Numbered from the stretch's first letter, positions 8,515-21,189 are shown. The stretch: 64,000 bases of DNA from Desulfosporosinus sp. Sb-LF (GCF_004766055.1 NZ_SPQR01000002.1:310001-374000); one strand, 5' to 3'. A program made the numbers and translations. Notes: generated by a model not told the origin, from the letters alone.

Positions 8515-9876
8515 ATGCCACCACAGCCTATCTCACCTCACTTACTGTGGCAGGAAACGCTAGAAAAGCTGAAAAGTGAACTTTCCAAACCAAGCTTTGA
8601 AACATGGTTAAGTTCCACACAGCTTCTTCAAATTGATGGAGACACACTTGTCATAAGTGTTCCCAATGAATTTGCAAAAGATTGGTTAGAGAGTCGCTAT
8701 GCACCTTTGATCCGATCTTCAGTTCAGTCCGTGTTGGGACATTCCGTAAGTCTCCGATTTATTATACCCAATCAAGAAGGGTCCTATGGCGAAGACTCAA
8801 TTCAGTCCTTTCCAATTTCCCCTATTGACCCACAACAAGCTGAGCCTTTGCCTAATTCTCTTAATACTAAATATATCTTTGACACATTTGTCATAGGAAA
8901 CAGCAATCGTTTTGCACATGCAGCTTCTTTAGCGGTCGCTGAGTCACCGGCCAAATCTTATAATCCCCTTTTCATATATGGAGGAGTTGGATTAGGGAAA
9001 ACCCACCTAATGCATGCTATCGGTCATTATGTACTTCAACGATCACCTAATACCAAGGTTCTTTATGTTTCCAGTGAGAAATTTACGAATGAGCTTATAG
9101 ACTCTATCAGAGACGAGAACTCCATTGAATTTCGAAATCATTACCGAAACGTGGACATTCTCCTGATTGATGATATTCAGTTTTTAGCAGGCAAAGAGAG
9201 GACTCAAGAAGAGTTCTTTCATACATTTAATGCGCTCCATGAAGCAAATAAACAAATAATTATCTCTTCTGATCGTCCTCCCAAGGAGATCCCTACCCTG
9301 GAAGACCGTTTACGTTCCCGATTTGAATGGGGACTTATCACTGATATACAGGCTCCAGATTTGGAAACCCGCATTGCTATTTTAAGAAAAAAGGCTAAGA
9401 TGGAAAACCTTCAAGTACCCAATGAAGTAATGGTTTATATTGCAGATAAGATTCGTTCCAACATACGTGAACTTGAAGGAGCTCTTATCCGAGTTATGGC
9501 TTTTGCGTCTCTAAGTGCGATCCCCATTACTGCAGAAGTAGCGATAGAAGCGTTAAAAGAGATTATCCCAGCTAATAACACAAAGGAAATAACTATCGAT
9601 ATTATACAGCAATCAGTTGCAGGCTATTTCCATCTATCGCCCAGTGAATTCAAGGCTAAAAAACGGACACGTGCAGTGGCCTTTCCACGGCAAATTGCCA
9701 TGTACCTTTCCCGTCAACTTACTGACTCATCATTGCCAAAAATCGGTGACGAGTTTGGTGGTAGAGACCATACCACCGTAATGCATGCACATGATAAGAT
9801 TTCGCAAGCCTTACTTAATGATCCACAACTAGAGAAAAAAATTAATGAAATGATTCAACGTATTCAATCCGATTAA
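8515..9876 (+). CDS. dnaA: chromosomal replication initiator DnaA
   Basis: DnaA binds oriC and opens it in its ATP form. The 453-residue protein has domain I (about 1-85), a short linker, an AAA+ domain with Walker [14 protein letters not shown] and Walker B LLIDDIQF, and a C-terminal DNA-binding domain with the signature [16 protein letters not shown] choose the ATG at 8515 ([12 protein letters not shown]) because GGGAGG lies just upstream. A start at 8446 would add 23 hydrophobic residues and lies inside the DnaA boxes. Confidence 0.97.
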   Translation: MPPQPISPHLLWQETLEKLKSELSKPSFETWLSSTQLLQIDGDTLVISVPNEFAKDWLESRYAPLIRSSVQSVLGHSVSLRFIIPNQEGSYGEDSIQSFPISPIDPQQAEPLPNSLNTKYIFDTFVIGNSNRFAHAASLAVAESPAKSYNPLFIYGGVGLGKTHLMHAIGHYVLQRSPNTKVLYVSSEKFTNELIDSIRDENSIEFRNHYRNVDILLIDDIQFLAGKERTQEEFFHTFNALHEANKQIIISSDRPPKEIPTLEDRLRSRFEWGLITDIQAPDLETRIAILRKKAKMENLQVPNEVMVYIADKIRSNIRELEGALIRVMAFASLSAIPITAEVAIEALKEIIPANNTKEITIDIIQQSVAGYFHLSPSEFKAKKRTRAVAFPRQIAMYLSRQLTDSSLPKIGDEFGGRDHTTVMHAHDKISQALLNDPQLEKKINEMIQRIQSD

Positions 9877-9893
9877 TTTTTTTTGTAAATTTA

Positions 9894-10092
9894 TGTGGAC
9901 ATCCTGTTCATAATATCTTAATAAAATAAACATTAATTTTTACATGTGGACATGTGGATAATATCAATCCGTCTGTCCACACCTTTTTCAACCTGCTTTT
10001 TATCAGTGTTTTAGCATGGTTAGCTTACTTGTCCACATGTTGACAAGTAATACTACTATAACTACTATTTTATTATCTTATTATTAATATCC
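9894..10092. other. oriC: oriC, dnaA-dnaN DnaA boxes and DnaA-trio-like unwinding tract
   Basis: DnaA-box-like sites are at 9894-9902 and 9945-9953 (TGTGGACAT), 9953-9961 (perfect TGTGGATAA), 9973-9981 (CTGTCCACA) and 10029-10037 (TTGTCCACA, one mismatch). Immediately after the last box comes an AT-rich tract with a three-base period, TACTACTATAACTACTATTT (10051-10070), followed by more AT. In Bacillus the same position holds the DnaA-trio element where the origin melts. A TTGACA-17-TACTAT promoter-like pair (10040-10068), which could drive dnaN, overlaps it. Confidence 0.75.
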
Positions 10093-10138
10093 CGTTTTAG
10101 AACCATGAGGATAAAGTTTTTAGGAGGATACGATTCTT

Positions 10139-11242
10139 ATGAAAATCTTCTGCTCAAAAGAGGCACTACTTTCCGGAGTAAATGCTGTTCAAAAGGCTGT
10201 GTCTAATAAAAACACGTTGCCTATTCTTCAGGGAATTTTGATCAAAGCAGAACAACAGTCTTTACAATTTGCAGCGACTGATCTCGAAATGGGGATTCGT
10301 TGTGAAGTCCCGGCCCAAGTGGTTGAAGAAGGAACCATGATCGTACCTGCTAAGCTTTTTACTGATGTTGTACGGAAACTTCCAGATACATCTATAACCT
10401 TAGAAGAACGAGAAAAAACAATCACAATTGGTTATTATCAATCTGAGATTGTGTTAAATGGGTATGATCCTGATGAATTTCCTTTGTTTCCAGACTTTTT
10501 TGATCCTATTTCATTCACTTTACCCACTCCGATATTCAAAAACATGATTAGGCAGACTGTTTTTTCTTGTGCAATGGAAGAAAATCGTCCCGTTTTTACT
10601 GGAACACTTTTACAAATTGAAGGGTCCAATGTGCGCTTAGTTGCAACCGATACACATCGCTTGGCCTATAGCCTTGCAGAAATATCTAACCCCGAAGGGT
10701 CACAATTTAGTGGTATCGTTCCTGCTAAAACATTATCGGAAATATATCGCCTATTGCGAGATGAGGATGAAGTCTTAACCATTAGCTTTAGTCAAACTCA
10801 AGTAGTCTTTCAATTCGGATTGATTTATTTAGTTTCCCGTCTGATTGAAGGCCAATTTCCAAACTACAAACAAGTAATTCCTCAAACGTGTGAAACCAAA
10901 GTGAATTTATCCGTAAAAAGCTTCCTAGAAGCTGTCGAGCGGGCCTCTTTACTTTCTCGTGACAAAAACGGAGCCACTATTATCAGAATTAATGTTGAAA
11001 AGGACGAATTAAGAATTGATCAGTCGTCTGAATTAGGTAAAATATCGGAGCAAATTGGCATTGAGATGGAGGGTAAGGATGTCATGATTGCCTTTAATGC
11101 CAAATTTCTAATTGATGCTTTGAAAGTAATTGACAGCGATCAAATTATTTTTGAGCTTTCTGGTCCATTTAGCCCTGGTGTGATGCGTCCCTTAGACAAT
11201 CCGAATTATCTTTATCTTGTTTTACCTGTAAGAACGTCTTAA
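10139..11242 (+). CDS. dnaN: DNA polymerase III beta sliding clamp
   Basis: The beta clamp forms a ring dimer that tethers polymerase III and other proteins to DNA. The 367-residue length matches the three-domain fold, and TDTHRLAY (about 175) and the C-terminal PVRTS are characteristic. The ATG has AGGAGG at normal spacing. It is the first gene of a dnaN-recF-remB unit, with 9 bases before recF. Confidence 0.96.
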   Translation: MKIFCSKEALLSGVNAVQKAVSNKNTLPILQGILIKAEQQSLQFAATDLEMGIRCEVPAQVVEEGTMIVPAKLFTDVVRKLPDTSITLEEREKTITIGYYQSEIVLNGYDPDEFPLFPDFFDPISFTLPTPIFKNMIRQTVFSCAMEENRPVFTGTLLQIEGSNVRLVATDTHRLAYSLAEISNPEGSQFSGIVPAKTLSEIYRLLRDEDEVLTISFSQTQVVFQFGLIYLVSRLIEGQFPNYKQVIPQTCETKVNLSVKSFLEAVERASLLSRDKNGATIIRINVEKDELRIDQSSELGKISEQIGIEMEGKDVMIAFNAKFLIDALKVIDSDQIIFELSGPFSPGVMRPLDNPNYLYLVLPVRTS

Positions 11243-11251
11243 CTCAATATT

Positions 11252-12346
11252 ATGATGATCAATAATCTATGCCTACAAAATTTCCGTAATTATCAAGATG
11301 AAAAAATACAATTCATGCCTGGTTCGAATATTTTGGTTGGAGATAATGGTCAGGGAAAAACTAATATCATAGAGGGAATCTACTACCTTTTGACAGGAAA
11401 ATCGTATAGAGTACAAAGGGAACAGGAACTCTTGCGTTGGGAGCAAAGCGAATTCCATCTTTACGGGGACTTTCTATTGGCTCGCCATAAAATTTTGCTA
11501 GAGAGTCATTATCGCGACAAAAAGAAAATTGTGAAGGTTAACCAAGTACCTTGTCGTCGCTTATCGGATTTTGTTGGTACCATTAATGTAATTTTCTTTT
11601 CTCCAGATGACCTTGTCATGATAAAAGGAGGGCCTGCGGAGCGGAGGAGATTTTTGGACCTACATATTGCACAAATGCGTCCAGGGCATGTAAGCCTTCT
11701 TAATGCTTATAATAAGGCGGTGCAGCAAAAGAGTGCACTTTTAAAATCTTATGTTGAAAAATCCCTTAAATATTCGCAATTACAACTTTGGAATGAACAA
11801 ATACTTGAATTGGGAGAAAAGGTTATTCGCAATAGAGCTGAACTAGCTGAACGAATTCAAAGGGTTGCGGATGATATCTATATGAATCTTTCATCGGAAA
11901 AAGAAAAGATACAAGTTTTGTACATTGCTTTAGGTAAAAGAAATATTAATAATGCTATTGCTGAATTCTCACAATTACTTCATGATAAACTGGAACAAGA
12001 AATTGAACGACAAATGGTATTGGTTGGTCCGCACCGTGACGATGTGCAAATACTTCTAAACGATAGACCGGCACGTTTATACGCTTCTCAAGGGCAGCAG
12101 CGCTCGTTAGTTTTGAGCTTAAAACTTGCTGAATTGGAACTTATTCGTCAAGAAAAAGGAGAATATCCCCTCCTCTTACTTGATGACGTATTGTCTGAAT
12201 TAGATCGTTTCAGGAGAGACTACTTAATAAAATTCATTGAGTCATCTCGCATTCAGACCTTAATAACAATGACAAGTGCTGAGAGTCATCTTGAATCCGG
12301 AGCACTTTACCGTGTAGAACAAGGACATATAAGGAGGGAGCCATAA
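11252..12346 (+). CDS. recF: DNA replication and repair protein RecF
   Basis: RecF is an SMC-like ATPase that loads RecA at gapped DNA with RecO and RecR. The 364-residue protein has Walker A VGDNGQGKTNIIEGI (about 30-45), the signature ASQGQQRSLVLSLKLAE and Walker B PLLLLDDVLSELD. The start lies 9 bases after dnaN. Its stop TAA is followed directly by the TTG start of remB. Confidence 0.95.
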   Translation: MMINNLCLQNFRNYQDEKIQFMPGSNILVGDNGQGKTNIIEGIYYLLTGKSYRVQREQELLRWEQSEFHLYGDFLLARHKILLESHYRDKKKIVKVNQVPCRRLSDFVGTINVIFFSPDDLVMIKGGPAERRRFLDLHIAQMRPGHVSLLNAYNKAVQQKSALLKSYVEKSLKYSQLQLWNEQILELGEKVIRNRAELAERIQRVADDIYMNLSSEKEKIQVLYIALGKRNINNAIAEFSQLLHDKLEQEIERQMVLVGPHRDDVQILLNDRPARLYASQGQQRSLVLSLKLAELELIRQEKGEYPLLLLDDVLSELDRFRRDYLIKFIESSRIQTLITMTSAESHLESGALYRVEQGHIRREP

Positions 12347-12598
12347 TTGTACTTACATCTTGGTAGCGATGTTCTGATTAAGAAAGATAAAATTGTTGCA
12401 ATTATTGACTTAGAAACTACAAAAGAAGGTAAAACTAGTAAAAAAATAATAAATGATATAAAAGATAATAAAAAAGTGAATTATATTTCCGAACTAGGTA
12501 AAGAAAAAACATTAATTATTACGAGTTCTGAATATTATTTTTCGCCTATTTCATCTATTACTTTGTTTAAACGTTCTTTTTTTAAGAATAGGGTTTGA
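12347..12598 (+). CDS. remB: RemB/YaaB-like DUF370 protein
   Basis: This 83-residue protein begins MYLHLGSDVLIKKDKIVAI, typical of the DUF370 family that includes the Bacillus extracellular matrix regulators RemA and RemB. It sits between recF and gyrB, where Bacillus has yaaB (remB). The start is TTG with zero spacing after the recF stop, and AAGGAGGG lies eight bases upstream within recF. The C-terminal part (about 30-83) is basic and lysine-rich. The DNA-binding role is inferred from RemA; the exact function of the RemB branch is unclear. Confidence 0.85.
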   Translation: MYLHLGSDVLIKKDKIVAIIDLETTKEGKTSKKIINDIKDNKKVNYISELGKEKTLIITSSEYYFSPISSITLFKRSFFKNRV

Positions 12599-12641
12599 AT
12601 AATTAATATATGAGTCTTTGTTATCAGCGATTGGTTTCTAA

Positions 12642-14642
<2,001 letters not shown>

Positions 14643-14656
14643 AGGAGTGCTCATTC

Positions 14657-17131
14657 ATGTCGGATGAAATGCTGGGAGGAAAAGTTCTTCCCGTTGAAAT
14701 TGCGGATGAAATGCGAAAATCGTTTATCGATTATTCGATGAGTGTTATCGTTAGCCGTGCTTTGCCCGATGTTCGAGACGGGCTCAAACCGGTGCATCGT
14801 AGAATCTTATATACTCTTCATGAGTTGGGTCTGACCCCAAATAAACCGTATAGTAAGTCAGCACGTCTTGTCGGAGATTGTATGGGTAAATTCCACCCTC
14901 ATGGGGATTCTTCAATTTATGATGCTGTTGTACGAATGGATCAGGACTTTGCTAGCCGCTATCCACTCATTGACGGGCACGGGAATTTTGGTTCTATCGA
15001 TGGAGACTCTGCAGCCGCTATGCGTTATACTGAGCTTCGTATGGCTAAAATTGCGACCTATATGTTAGCTGATATCGATAAAGAAACTGTCGATTATACT
15101 CCTAACTATGATGAGAAGCAAGATGAGCCTACGGTGTTGCCTGCAAAATTTCCAAATTTACTCGTTAATGGTTCATCGGGAATTGCTGTAGGGATGGCAA
15201 CCAATATTCCACCTCATAATTTATCGGAAGTCATCGATGCGACGGTGGCGTTGCTAGATAACCCCGAGTTAACCATTGACGACCTTATGAACTATGTCAA
15301 AGGCCCCGACTTTCCAACGGGCGGGACAATCATGGGTTATGAAGGAATCAGGTCTGCTTATTCAACAGGAAGAGGATCGATAAAAACACGGGCAAAAGCA
15401 AAAATTGAGAATATGGAAAAGTCGGGAAAAACCCGAATTGTAGTTACTGAAATTCCTTTCATGGTAAATAAAGCCAGAATGATTGAGAAAATGGCAGAAC
15501 TTGTACGTGATAAAAAACTAGATGGAATTACTGACTTACGAGATGAATCTGACCGATCAGGGATGCGTATTGTCATTGAGTTAAGGCGTGATGTCAATCC
15601 ACAAGTCATCCTAAATCAACTCTATAAACATACTCAGATGGAAGATACTTTCGGTGTTAATATGCTAGCACTTGTGAATGGCCAACCTAGGACACTTACA
15701 CTGAAAGATATGATTCATTATTTTATTGAACATCAAAAGGATGTTATTGTCCGTAGGACTCGGTTTGAACTCAAAAAAGCGGAAGCAGAAGCTCATATCA
15801 TTGAGGGACTTCGAATCGCTCTAGACCATATTGATGAGGTTATTGAAACCATTCGTTCTTCTTCGGATGAATCCAATGCCAGAGCAAACCTAATGACTCG
15901 ATTTGGTTTAAGTGAAAGACAGGCCCAGGCAATTGTTGATATGAGATTAAAGCGACTGACTGGCCTGGAACGAGAAAAACTCGAAAATCAATATCAAGAA
16001 TTGATGAATACGATTGCCTACTTAAAGGCAGTTCTTGCTTCAGAGAAGATGGTAATTGACATTATTAAGGCTGAATTAGCCGAGATTAATCATAAATTTG
16101 GTGATGCACGTCGGACGCGAATTACCGTTGATGTCAGTAAGATGGATATTGAAGATCTCATTTCTGAAGAAGATGTGGTTGTCACTGTTACTCATTATGG
16201 ATATATTAAACGGTTGCCTCTTAATACATATAAGAGCCAGCATCGGGGTGGCAAAGGTGTTCACGGGATGGCTACTAAGGAACGGGATTTTGTAGAACAT
16301 CTTTTTACCACGACGACACATCACTATATCCTGTTTTTTACATCACAGGGTAAAGTATATCGTTTAAAGGCCCACGAAATTCCAGAGGCAAGTCGGATAG
16401 GTAAGGGAACAGCGGTTATAAATCTCTTAAACCTAAGCCAGCATGAAATGATTACAGCTGTCATGGCAATAAAAGATTATAGTTCTGATTTCTTTTTGAT
16501 CACAGCGACCAAGAAAGGAATCATGAAGAAGACAGCACTGCAAGAATACGATTCATCAAGGCGTGATGGGTTAATCGCTTTAACTCTAGATGAAGGGGAT
16601 GAACTCATCGGTGTTAAACTAACCCAAGGGTTAGATGATATTCTATTGGCTACCAAAAATGGAATAGCCATTCGTTTCGCAGAATCGGATGTCCGGTACA
16701 TGGGACGAACAGCGCGCGGGGTAAAAGGAATTAAACTGGAAGCAAACGACGAAGTTGTCGGTATGGATGTGATTGGCGATGAGGGTGAACTATTGACCAT
16801 GAGTGAAAATGGGTTTGCCAAACGTACCAATCTCAAGGAATTCCGTGTTCAAGGACGTGCAGGCAAAGGAATCATTGTCATGAAATTGAACGCTAAGACT
16901 GGCACGTTGGTCGGAATCAAGGTCGTTCAAGTAGAAGATGAACTAATGGTCATTACGAATAACGGAATCATGCTCCGAATCCAAGTAGCAGATATTTCTA
17001 ATCAGGGACGTTCCGCGCAAGGGGTATTAGCCATGCGTACTGGCGCTAGTAGTGTCGTCGCCATCGCTAAAGTAGTGATGAAAGAAGAAGAGGGAGCCGA
17101 GGACTCTGCGGATACCGAAGAAGAGGACTAA
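14657..17131 (+). CDS. gyrA: DNA gyrase subunit A
   Basis: GyrA is the DNA breakage-reunion subunit. The catalytic tyrosine lies in [12 protein letters not shown] (about residue 122). The quinolone-resistance region [21 protein letters not shown] carries serine and aspartate residues, the sensitive wild-type pattern in other gyrases (inference). The C-terminal beta-pinwheel includes a GyrA box-like [10 protein letters not shown]. At 824 residues with an acidic tail ([15 protein letters not shown]) the length is normal. It has AAAGGAG before the ATG. Confidence 0.96.
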   Translation: MSDEMLGGKVLPVEIADEMRKSFIDYSMSVIVSRALPDVRDGLKPVHRRILYTLHELGLTPNKPYSKSARLVGDCMGKFHPHGDSSIYDAVVRMDQDFASRYPLIDGHGNFGSIDGDSAAAMRYTELRMAKIATYMLADIDKETVDYTPNYDEKQDEPTVLPAKFPNLLVNGSSGIAVGMATNIPPHNLSEVIDATVALLDNPELTIDDLMNYVKGPDFPTGGTIMGYEGIRSAYSTGRGSIKTRAKAKIENMEKSGKTRIVVTEIPFMVNKARMIEKMAELVRDKKLDGITDLRDESDRSGMRIVIELRRDVNPQVILNQLYKHTQMEDTFGVNMLALVNGQPRTLTLKDMIHYFIEHQKDVIVRRTRFELKKAEAEAHIIEGLRIALDHIDEVIETIRSSSDESNARANLMTRFGLSERQAQAIVDMRLKRLTGLEREKLENQYQELMNTIAYLKAVLASEKMVIDIIKAELAEINHKFGDARRTRITVDVSKMDIEDLISEEDVVVTVTHYGYIKRLPLNTYKSQHRGGKGVHGMATKERDFVEHLFTTTTHHYILFFTSQGKVYRLKAHEIPEASRIGKGTAVINLLNLSQHEMITAVMAIKDYSSDFFLITATKKGIMKKTALQEYDSSRRDGLIALTLDEGDELIGVKLTQGLDDILLATKNGIAIRFAESDVRYMGRTARGVKGIKLEANDEVVGMDVIGDEGELLTMSENGFAKRTNLKEFRVQGRAGKGIIVMKLNAKTGTLVGIKVVQVEDELMVITNNGIMLRIQVADISNQGRSAQGVLAMRTGASSVVAIAKVVMKEEEGAEDSADTEEED

Positions 17132-17133
17132 AA

Positions 17134-17162
17134 TTGACAAATTTCACGCTAGGTGTTACCAT
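17134..17162 (+). promoter_or_regulatory. candidate promoter of pdxS-pdxT-serS
   Basis: A perfect TTGACA (17134-17139), a 17-base spacer and TACCAT (17157-17162) begin directly after the gyrA stop and about 70 bases before pdxS. Confidence 0.5.
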
Positions 17163-17234
17163 GTCTGAAAATCACAGAAACTAAATTATATGAGAATTAA
17201 CATTAACTGTACAAATTTAGAGGAGGAAATATTA

Positions 17235-18119
17235 ATGACTGATATAGCTTCGTTAAAAGTTAAGACAGGGCTGGCAGAAATGCTAAAAGGCGGTGTCATT
17301 ATGGATGTGACAACCCCTGAACAAGCTATCATAGCAGAAGAAGCAGGAGCATGTGCCGTGATGGCTTTGGAACGTGTTCCTTCGGATATACGTGCTGAGG
17401 GCGGAGTCGCTCGTATGGCGGATCCGACAATTATTCAAAATATAATGGCTGTGGTATCAATCCCTGTCATGGCGAAAGCTCGAATCGGTCATTTCGTAGA
17501 AGCTCGAATTTTGGAAGCATTAGGCGCCGATTATATTGATGAGTCTGAAGTCCTAACCCCAGCAGATGATGCTTACCATATTAATAAACATGACTTTAAA
17601 GTCCCTTTTGTTTGTGGTTGCCGAAATTTAGGAGAAGCATTGCGCCGAATCGGAGAAGGGGCCGCTATGATTCGTACCAAAGGAGAACCTGGAACAGGTA
17701 ACGTTGTTGAAGCTGTTCGACATATGCGTACTGTGATGGCTCAAATACGTGCTTTAACATTAATGCCGAGAGAAGAGCTTATGTCAGCCGCTAAAGATAT
17801 GGGTGCGCCTTATGATTTGGTACTTTATGTTGCAGAGCATGGAAAACTACCGGTTGTTAATTTTGCTGCAGGAGGGATAGCGACCCCAGCTGATGCGGCC
17901 TTAATGATGCATTTGGGAGTCGACGGTATTTTTGTAGGGTCGGGAATCTTTAAATCTGGGGATCCTAAGGCTCGTGCTAAAGCAATTGTTCTGGCAACAA
18001 CTCACTATAAGGATGCAAAATTGCTTGCGGAAATTTCCAAGGATTTAGGACAACCTATGTCTGGAATTGAAATTTCAACGCTGGCTGATTCCCAACGCAT
18101 GCAAGAACGGGGTTGGTAA
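17235..18119 (+). CDS. pdxS: pyridoxal 5'-phosphate synthase subunit PdxS
   Basis: PdxS condenses ribose 5-phosphate, glyceraldehyde 3-phosphate and ammonia into pyridoxal phosphate; the ammonia comes from PdxT. The 294-residue TIM-barrel shows the family stretches [24 protein letters not shown] and [18 protein letters not shown] choose ATG at 17235 ([20 protein letters not shown]) because AGGAGG is placed correctly; an upstream ATG at 17190 has no ribosome site. The pdxT start follows the stop by 2 bases. Confidence 0.96.
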   Translation: MTDIASLKVKTGLAEMLKGGVIMDVTTPEQAIIAEEAGACAVMALERVPSDIRAEGGVARMADPTIIQNIMAVVSIPVMAKARIGHFVEARILEALGADYIDESEVLTPADDAYHINKHDFKVPFVCGCRNLGEALRRIGEGAAMIRTKGEPGTGNVVEAVRHMRTVMAQIRALTLMPREELMSAAKDMGAPYDLVLYVAEHGKLPVVNFAAGGIATPADAALMMHLGVDGIFVGSGIFKSGDPKARAKAIVLATTHYKDAKLLAEISKDLGQPMSGIEISTLADSQRMQERGW

Positions 18120-18121
18120 AC

Positions 18122-18709
18122 ATGAAGAAGCGTGTTGGCGTTTTGGCACTGCAAGGTGCTTTTCGCGAGCACCGGCAGGTTTTGGAACAATTAGGTTGTG
18201 AAGTTGTGGAAGTGCGCAAATCAAGCGATCTTGATGGAATCCAAGGTCTGATTATTCCAGGTGGAGAAAGTACTACTATTGGTAAACTCTTATCGAATGA
18301 TGAGATGGGTGATAAAATTAAGGAACTCGGCGCTAAGGACTTACCCATTTTTGGGACATGCGCCGGTATGATTCTACTTAGTAAAACGATCGTAGATAGT
18401 GATCAGTATCGGTTAAACCTTATGGATACGGTTGTAGAACGCAATGCCTTCGGAAGGCAAGTGGCAAGTTTCGAAACGGATCTTAATGTACCTGCCATGG
18501 GTCCTAATCCTTTGCGAGCAGTTTTTATTCGTGCGCCTTATCTTCAAAAGGTTGATCCAAATGTTGGTATTTTAGCGGAATATGAAGGTAAGATTGTTTT
18601 TGCACGGCAAGGAAATTTATTGGCGAGTGCATTTCATCCGGAACTTACCCCGGACCAACGTGTTCATCAATACTTTTTAGATATGATTGATGAACATTGG
18701 GCCAAGTAG
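18122..18709 (+). CDS. pdxT: pyridoxal 5'-phosphate synthase glutaminase subunit PdxT
   Basis: PdxT hydrolyses glutamine to feed ammonia to PdxS. The class I glutaminase triad is visible: the nucleophile cysteine in FGTCAGMI and the HPE of [19 protein letters not shown] is the family signature. The protein is 195 residues from the ATG at 18122 ([14 protein letters not shown]). pdxS, pdxT and serS form one unit. Confidence 0.95.
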   Translation: MKKRVGVLALQGAFREHRQVLEQLGCEVVEVRKSSDLDGIQGLIIPGGESTTIGKLLSNDEMGDKIKELGAKDLPIFGTCAGMILLSKTIVDSDQYRLNLMDTVVERNAFGRQVASFETDLNVPAMGPNPLRAVFIRAPYLQKVDPNVGILAEYEGKIVFARQGNLLASAFHPELTPDQRVHQYFLDMIDEHWAK

Positions 18710-18743
18710 GAACGTGTGTGAGGCATGGGAGGGTTTTTTTAGT

Positions 18744-20009
18744 ATGTTGGAACTCAAGTTTGTACGTAATAACCCAGAAGTAGTGAAAGAAGCATTGCGT
18801 AAGCGTCATGTTTCTATTAGTCTTGACCATTTTTTAAAACAAGAAGAAGAACGGCGAAAGCTGCTTTTTGAAGTTGAAACTTTAAAGGCTCGTCGTAATT
18901 CTGTTTCTGAAGAAGTTGGGCGTCTCAAGAAAAGTGGAGAAAATGCCGAAAGCCTAGTTTTGGAAATGCGTGAGGTTGGTCAAACTATCAAGGATTTGGA
19001 ACAAAAATCTACGGACATTGTGCAAGAAATGGAAAAGGTGCTCTATGAGATTCCTAACATACCTCACGTCTCCGTACCGGTAGGACCAGATGAAAGTGCC
19101 AATGTTCAAATTCGCACCTGGGGAACCCCCCGCGTCTTTGACTTCGAGCCAAGGGCGCATTACGAGATTGGTGAAAAATTAAATGTTCTCGATTTTGTTA
19201 GAGCAGCTAAAGTCACTGGGGCACGTTTTACGTTTTATAAAGGTTTAGGTGCTAAATTAGAGCGTTCACTGATATCGTTTATGCTTGATCGCCATACCTC
19301 GAGAGGGTATACAGAAATACTTCCGCCGTACATGGTGAATCGGACTTCTATGACAGGGACGGGTCAGCTTCCTAAATTTGAGGACGATGCTTTTAAAATT
19401 TCTGGAACGGAGTATTTTTTGATTCCTACGGCAGAAGTGCCTGTCACAAATCTTTATCGTGAAGAAATATTGGATGGTAGTCAATTACCGATTCGCCATT
19501 GCGCTTATAGTGCTTGTTTTCGTTCTGAAGCCGGTTCGGCAGGGAGAGATACACGAGGGCTTATCCGGCAACATCAATTTAACAAAGTGGAACTTGTAAA
19601 ATTCTCTCTGCCTGAGAATTCATATGAAGAGCTCGAACTGTTGACCACAGATGCAGAAAGTATACTTCAAGAATTAGAACTTCCTTACCGAGTTATGGCT
19701 TTATCAACTGGAGATATTGGGTTCACATCTGCCAAAACGTATGATTTGGAAGTATGGCTACCAAGCTTTGATACTTATCGGGAAATTTCTTCTTGCAGCA
19801 ACTTTGAGGATTTTCAAGCACGGCGAGCAAACATTCGTTTTCGGAGAGGGCCTAAAGAAAAGCCAGAGTATGTCCACACACTCAATGGTAGTGGATTGGC
19901 GATTGGGCGGACAGTAGCAGCCATTTTGGAGAATTATCAGGATCAAGATGGCAGAGTACGTATTCCTAAGGCGCTTCAACCTTACATGGGTGTTGAATAC
20001 TTAGGTTAA
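18744..20009 (+). CDS. serS: seryl-tRNA synthetase
   Basis: SerS charges tRNA-Ser with serine. This class II synthetase has an N-terminal antiparallel coiled coil (about 30-100) that contacts the long variable arm of tRNA-Ser. It also has motif 2 ([26 protein letters not shown]) and motif 3 ([20 protein letters not shown]). The start is ATG at 18744 ([14 protein letters not shown]), giving 421 residues with GGGAGGG upstream. It is followed by two tRNA-Ser genes within about 1 kb. I see no T-box leader. Confidence 0.95.
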   Translation: MLELKFVRNNPEVVKEALRKRHVSISLDHFLKQEEERRKLLFEVETLKARRNSVSEEVGRLKKSGENAESLVLEMREVGQTIKDLEQKSTDIVQEMEKVLYEIPNIPHVSVPVGPDESANVQIRTWGTPRVFDFEPRAHYEIGEKLNVLDFVRAAKVTGARFTFYKGLGAKLERSLISFMLDRHTSRGYTEILPPYMVNRTSMTGTGQLPKFEDDAFKISGTEYFLIPTAEVPVTNLYREEILDGSQLPIRHCAYSACFRSEAGSAGRDTRGLIRQHQFNKVELVKFSLPENSYEELELLTTDAESILQELELPYRVMALSTGDIGFTSAKTYDLEVWLPSFDTYREISSCSNFEDFQARRANIRFRRGPKEKPEYVHTLNGSGLAIGRTVAAILENYQDQDGRVRIPKALQPYMGVEYLG

Positions 20010-20068
20010 TAAATTGATATTGGTAACATAAATGTTTATAAATTGTCAATAATACTAGAAGAAGATAG

Positions 20069-20097
20069 TTGCTTTTCTAGAAAATATATGGTATGCT
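20069..20097 (+). promoter_or_regulatory. candidate promoter of tRNA-Ser(UGA) cluster
   Basis: TTGCTT (20069-20074), a 17-base spacer and TATGCT (20092-20097) lie 20 bases upstream of the tRNA. Confidence 0.45.
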
Positions 20098-20117
20098 ACT
20101 ATTCGGTTGTTTTATTT

Positions 20118-20207
20118 GGAGGGGTGTTCGAGCGGTTTAAGGACCCGGTCTTGAAAACCGGTGACTCCGTAAGGGGTCCGTGGGTTCGAATCCCACCCCC
20201 TCCGCCA
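20118..20207 (+). tRNA. tRNA-Ser(UGA)
   Basis: This 90-base gene includes an encoded CCA. The acceptor pairs GGAGGGG with CCCCTCC. The anticodon stem CCGGT/ACCGG closes the loop CTTGAAA, giving anticodon UGA. The long variable arm (GACTCCGTAAGGGGTC) is typical of serine tRNA. The T-loop is GGTTCGAATCC-like. Confidence 0.96.
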
Positions 20208-20213
20208 TAATAT

Positions 20214-20290
20214 GCGTTCGTAGTTCAGCTGGATAGAGCGTCAGACTTCGAATCTGAATGCCGGGGGTTCGAATCCCTCCGAACGCACCA
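20214..20290 (+). tRNA. tRNA-Arg(UCG)
   Basis: This 77-base gene includes CCA. The acceptor GCGTTCG pairs with CGAACGC, and the anticodon stem TCAGA/TCTGA closes CTTCGAA, giving anticodon UCG for CGN arginine codons. It starts 6 bases after tRNA-Ser(UGA), so the two are co-transcribed. Confidence 0.95.
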
Positions 20291-20342
20291 ATTCTTTAAT
20301 ATCAGAGTTCGATGTTCGTATATCGAACACGAATACTATTTA

Positions 20343-20420
20343 GGCCTCGTAGCTCAGTGGATAGAGCGGGGGTTTCCTAAACCCTGTCTTGCGGAGGTTC
20401 GACTCCTCCCGGGGTCACCA
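20343..20420 (+). tRNA. tRNA-Arg(CCU)
   Basis: This 78-base gene includes CCA. The acceptor GGCCTCG pairs with CGGGGTC through two wobble pairs. The anticodon loop TTCCTAA gives CCU for AGG codons. The T-arm GGAGG-TTCGACT-CCTCC is clear. The variable region is about 7 bases, slightly long for this class. It lies directly before tadA. Confidence 0.9.
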
Positions 20421-20433
20421 TATAGAGGGATAT

Positions 20434-20880
20434 ATGCTTCATCAAGATTGGATGCAACTTGCGCTCATACAGGCTCAAATGGCATATGAACAAGGAGAAG
20501 TTCCAATCGGAGCGATTGTTGTTCATCAGGGTCAAGTGATTGCTGCAGCGCATAACGAAAGAGAAATGAATAACGACCCCACAGCACATGCAGAAATTTT
20601 AGCAATTCAACGAGCAGCAAAAGTTTTAGGAAGTTGGCGTCTAACAGATGCTAGCTTGTATGTCACACTGGAGCCTTGCCCGATGTGTGCTGGGGCAATT
20701 ATGCAATCTCGCATAAAGAGACTGATCTATGGGGCAATGGATTTAAAAGGCGGTGCAACAGGTTCGGTGATTAATGTCTTGGATAGGACACTTTGGAACC
20801 ACCGCGTTGACATTATTGCTGGGGTTATGGAAGATGAGTGTTCTGACATCTTAAAAAAGTTTTTTCGGAGATTACGCTGA
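20434..20880 (+). CDS. tadA: tRNA adenosine(34) deaminase TadA
   Basis: TadA converts wobble A34 to inosine in tRNA-Arg(ACG). The zinc site and catalytic glutamate are in HAEILAIQ, with the second zinc motif in PCPMCAGAI. I start at ATG 20434 (MLHQDWMQLALIQAQ), which gives 148 residues and sits just after GAGGG. An in-frame start at 20389 would lie within the tRNA-Arg(CCU) gene. The order serS-tRNA-tadA-tRNA-SRP RNA-dnaX matches Bacillus. Confidence 0.95.
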   Translation: MLHQDWMQLALIQAQMAYEQGEVPIGAIVVHQGQVIAAAHNEREMNNDPTAHAEILAIQRAAKVLGSWRLTDASLYVTLEPCPMCAGAIMQSRIKRLIYGAMDLKGGATGSVINVLDRTLWNHRVDIIAGVMEDECSDILKKFFRRLR

Positions 20881-20896
20881 GATTGAGTGTCCTTTC

Positions 20897-20937
20897 TAAT
20901 GCTTTGATAAGAACTTGTTTTTGTCTTAGCATTTTAA
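20897..20937 (+). terminator. possible terminator after tadA
   Basis: Nested pairs AATGCT/AGCATT and ATAAGA/TCTTA surround a T-rich loop and are followed by TTTAATT. It is imperfect but placed between tadA and the next tRNA. Confidence 0.35.
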
Positions 20938-20945
20938 TTGTATAT

Positions 20946-21036
20946 GGAGGAGTATCGAAGTGGTCATAACGAGAGCGACTCGAAATCGTTTGACGGTGTA
21001 AACCGTCCGTGGGTTCGAATCCCACCTCCTCCGCCA
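20946..21036 (+). tRNA. tRNA-Ser(CGA)
   Basis: This 91-base gene includes CCA. The acceptor GGAGGAG pairs with CTCCTCC, the anticodon loop is CTCGAAA giving CGA for UCG codons, and the long variable arm (GACGGTGTAAACCGTC) marks a serine tRNA. Confidence 0.95.
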
Positions 21037-21049
21037 CTACATAAGAATC

Positions 21050-21090
21050 AAGGGTCTTCGCACACATAAAGCGAAGCCCTTTTATTTTTT
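21050..21090 (+). terminator. intrinsic terminator after tRNA-Ser(CGA)
   Basis: AAGGGT-CTTCGC and GCGAAG-CCCTT form an 11-bp stem with one bulge, followed by TTATTTTTT. Confidence 0.8.
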
Positions 21091-21189
21091 AGGTATAGAG
21101 AATGGTAATGACCAAAAATCATAGGTCATCAGTTACTTTATTTGAAGAAAAATCTATTGGAGGGTATTTCGATGTAAAAGGAAAAAATA

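Noticed and set aside
18710-18743. T-box or riboswitch before serS, and before metG (42595-42799)
   Set aside because: The serS gap is only 34 bases, and the metG leader shows no T-box sequence or specifier structure.
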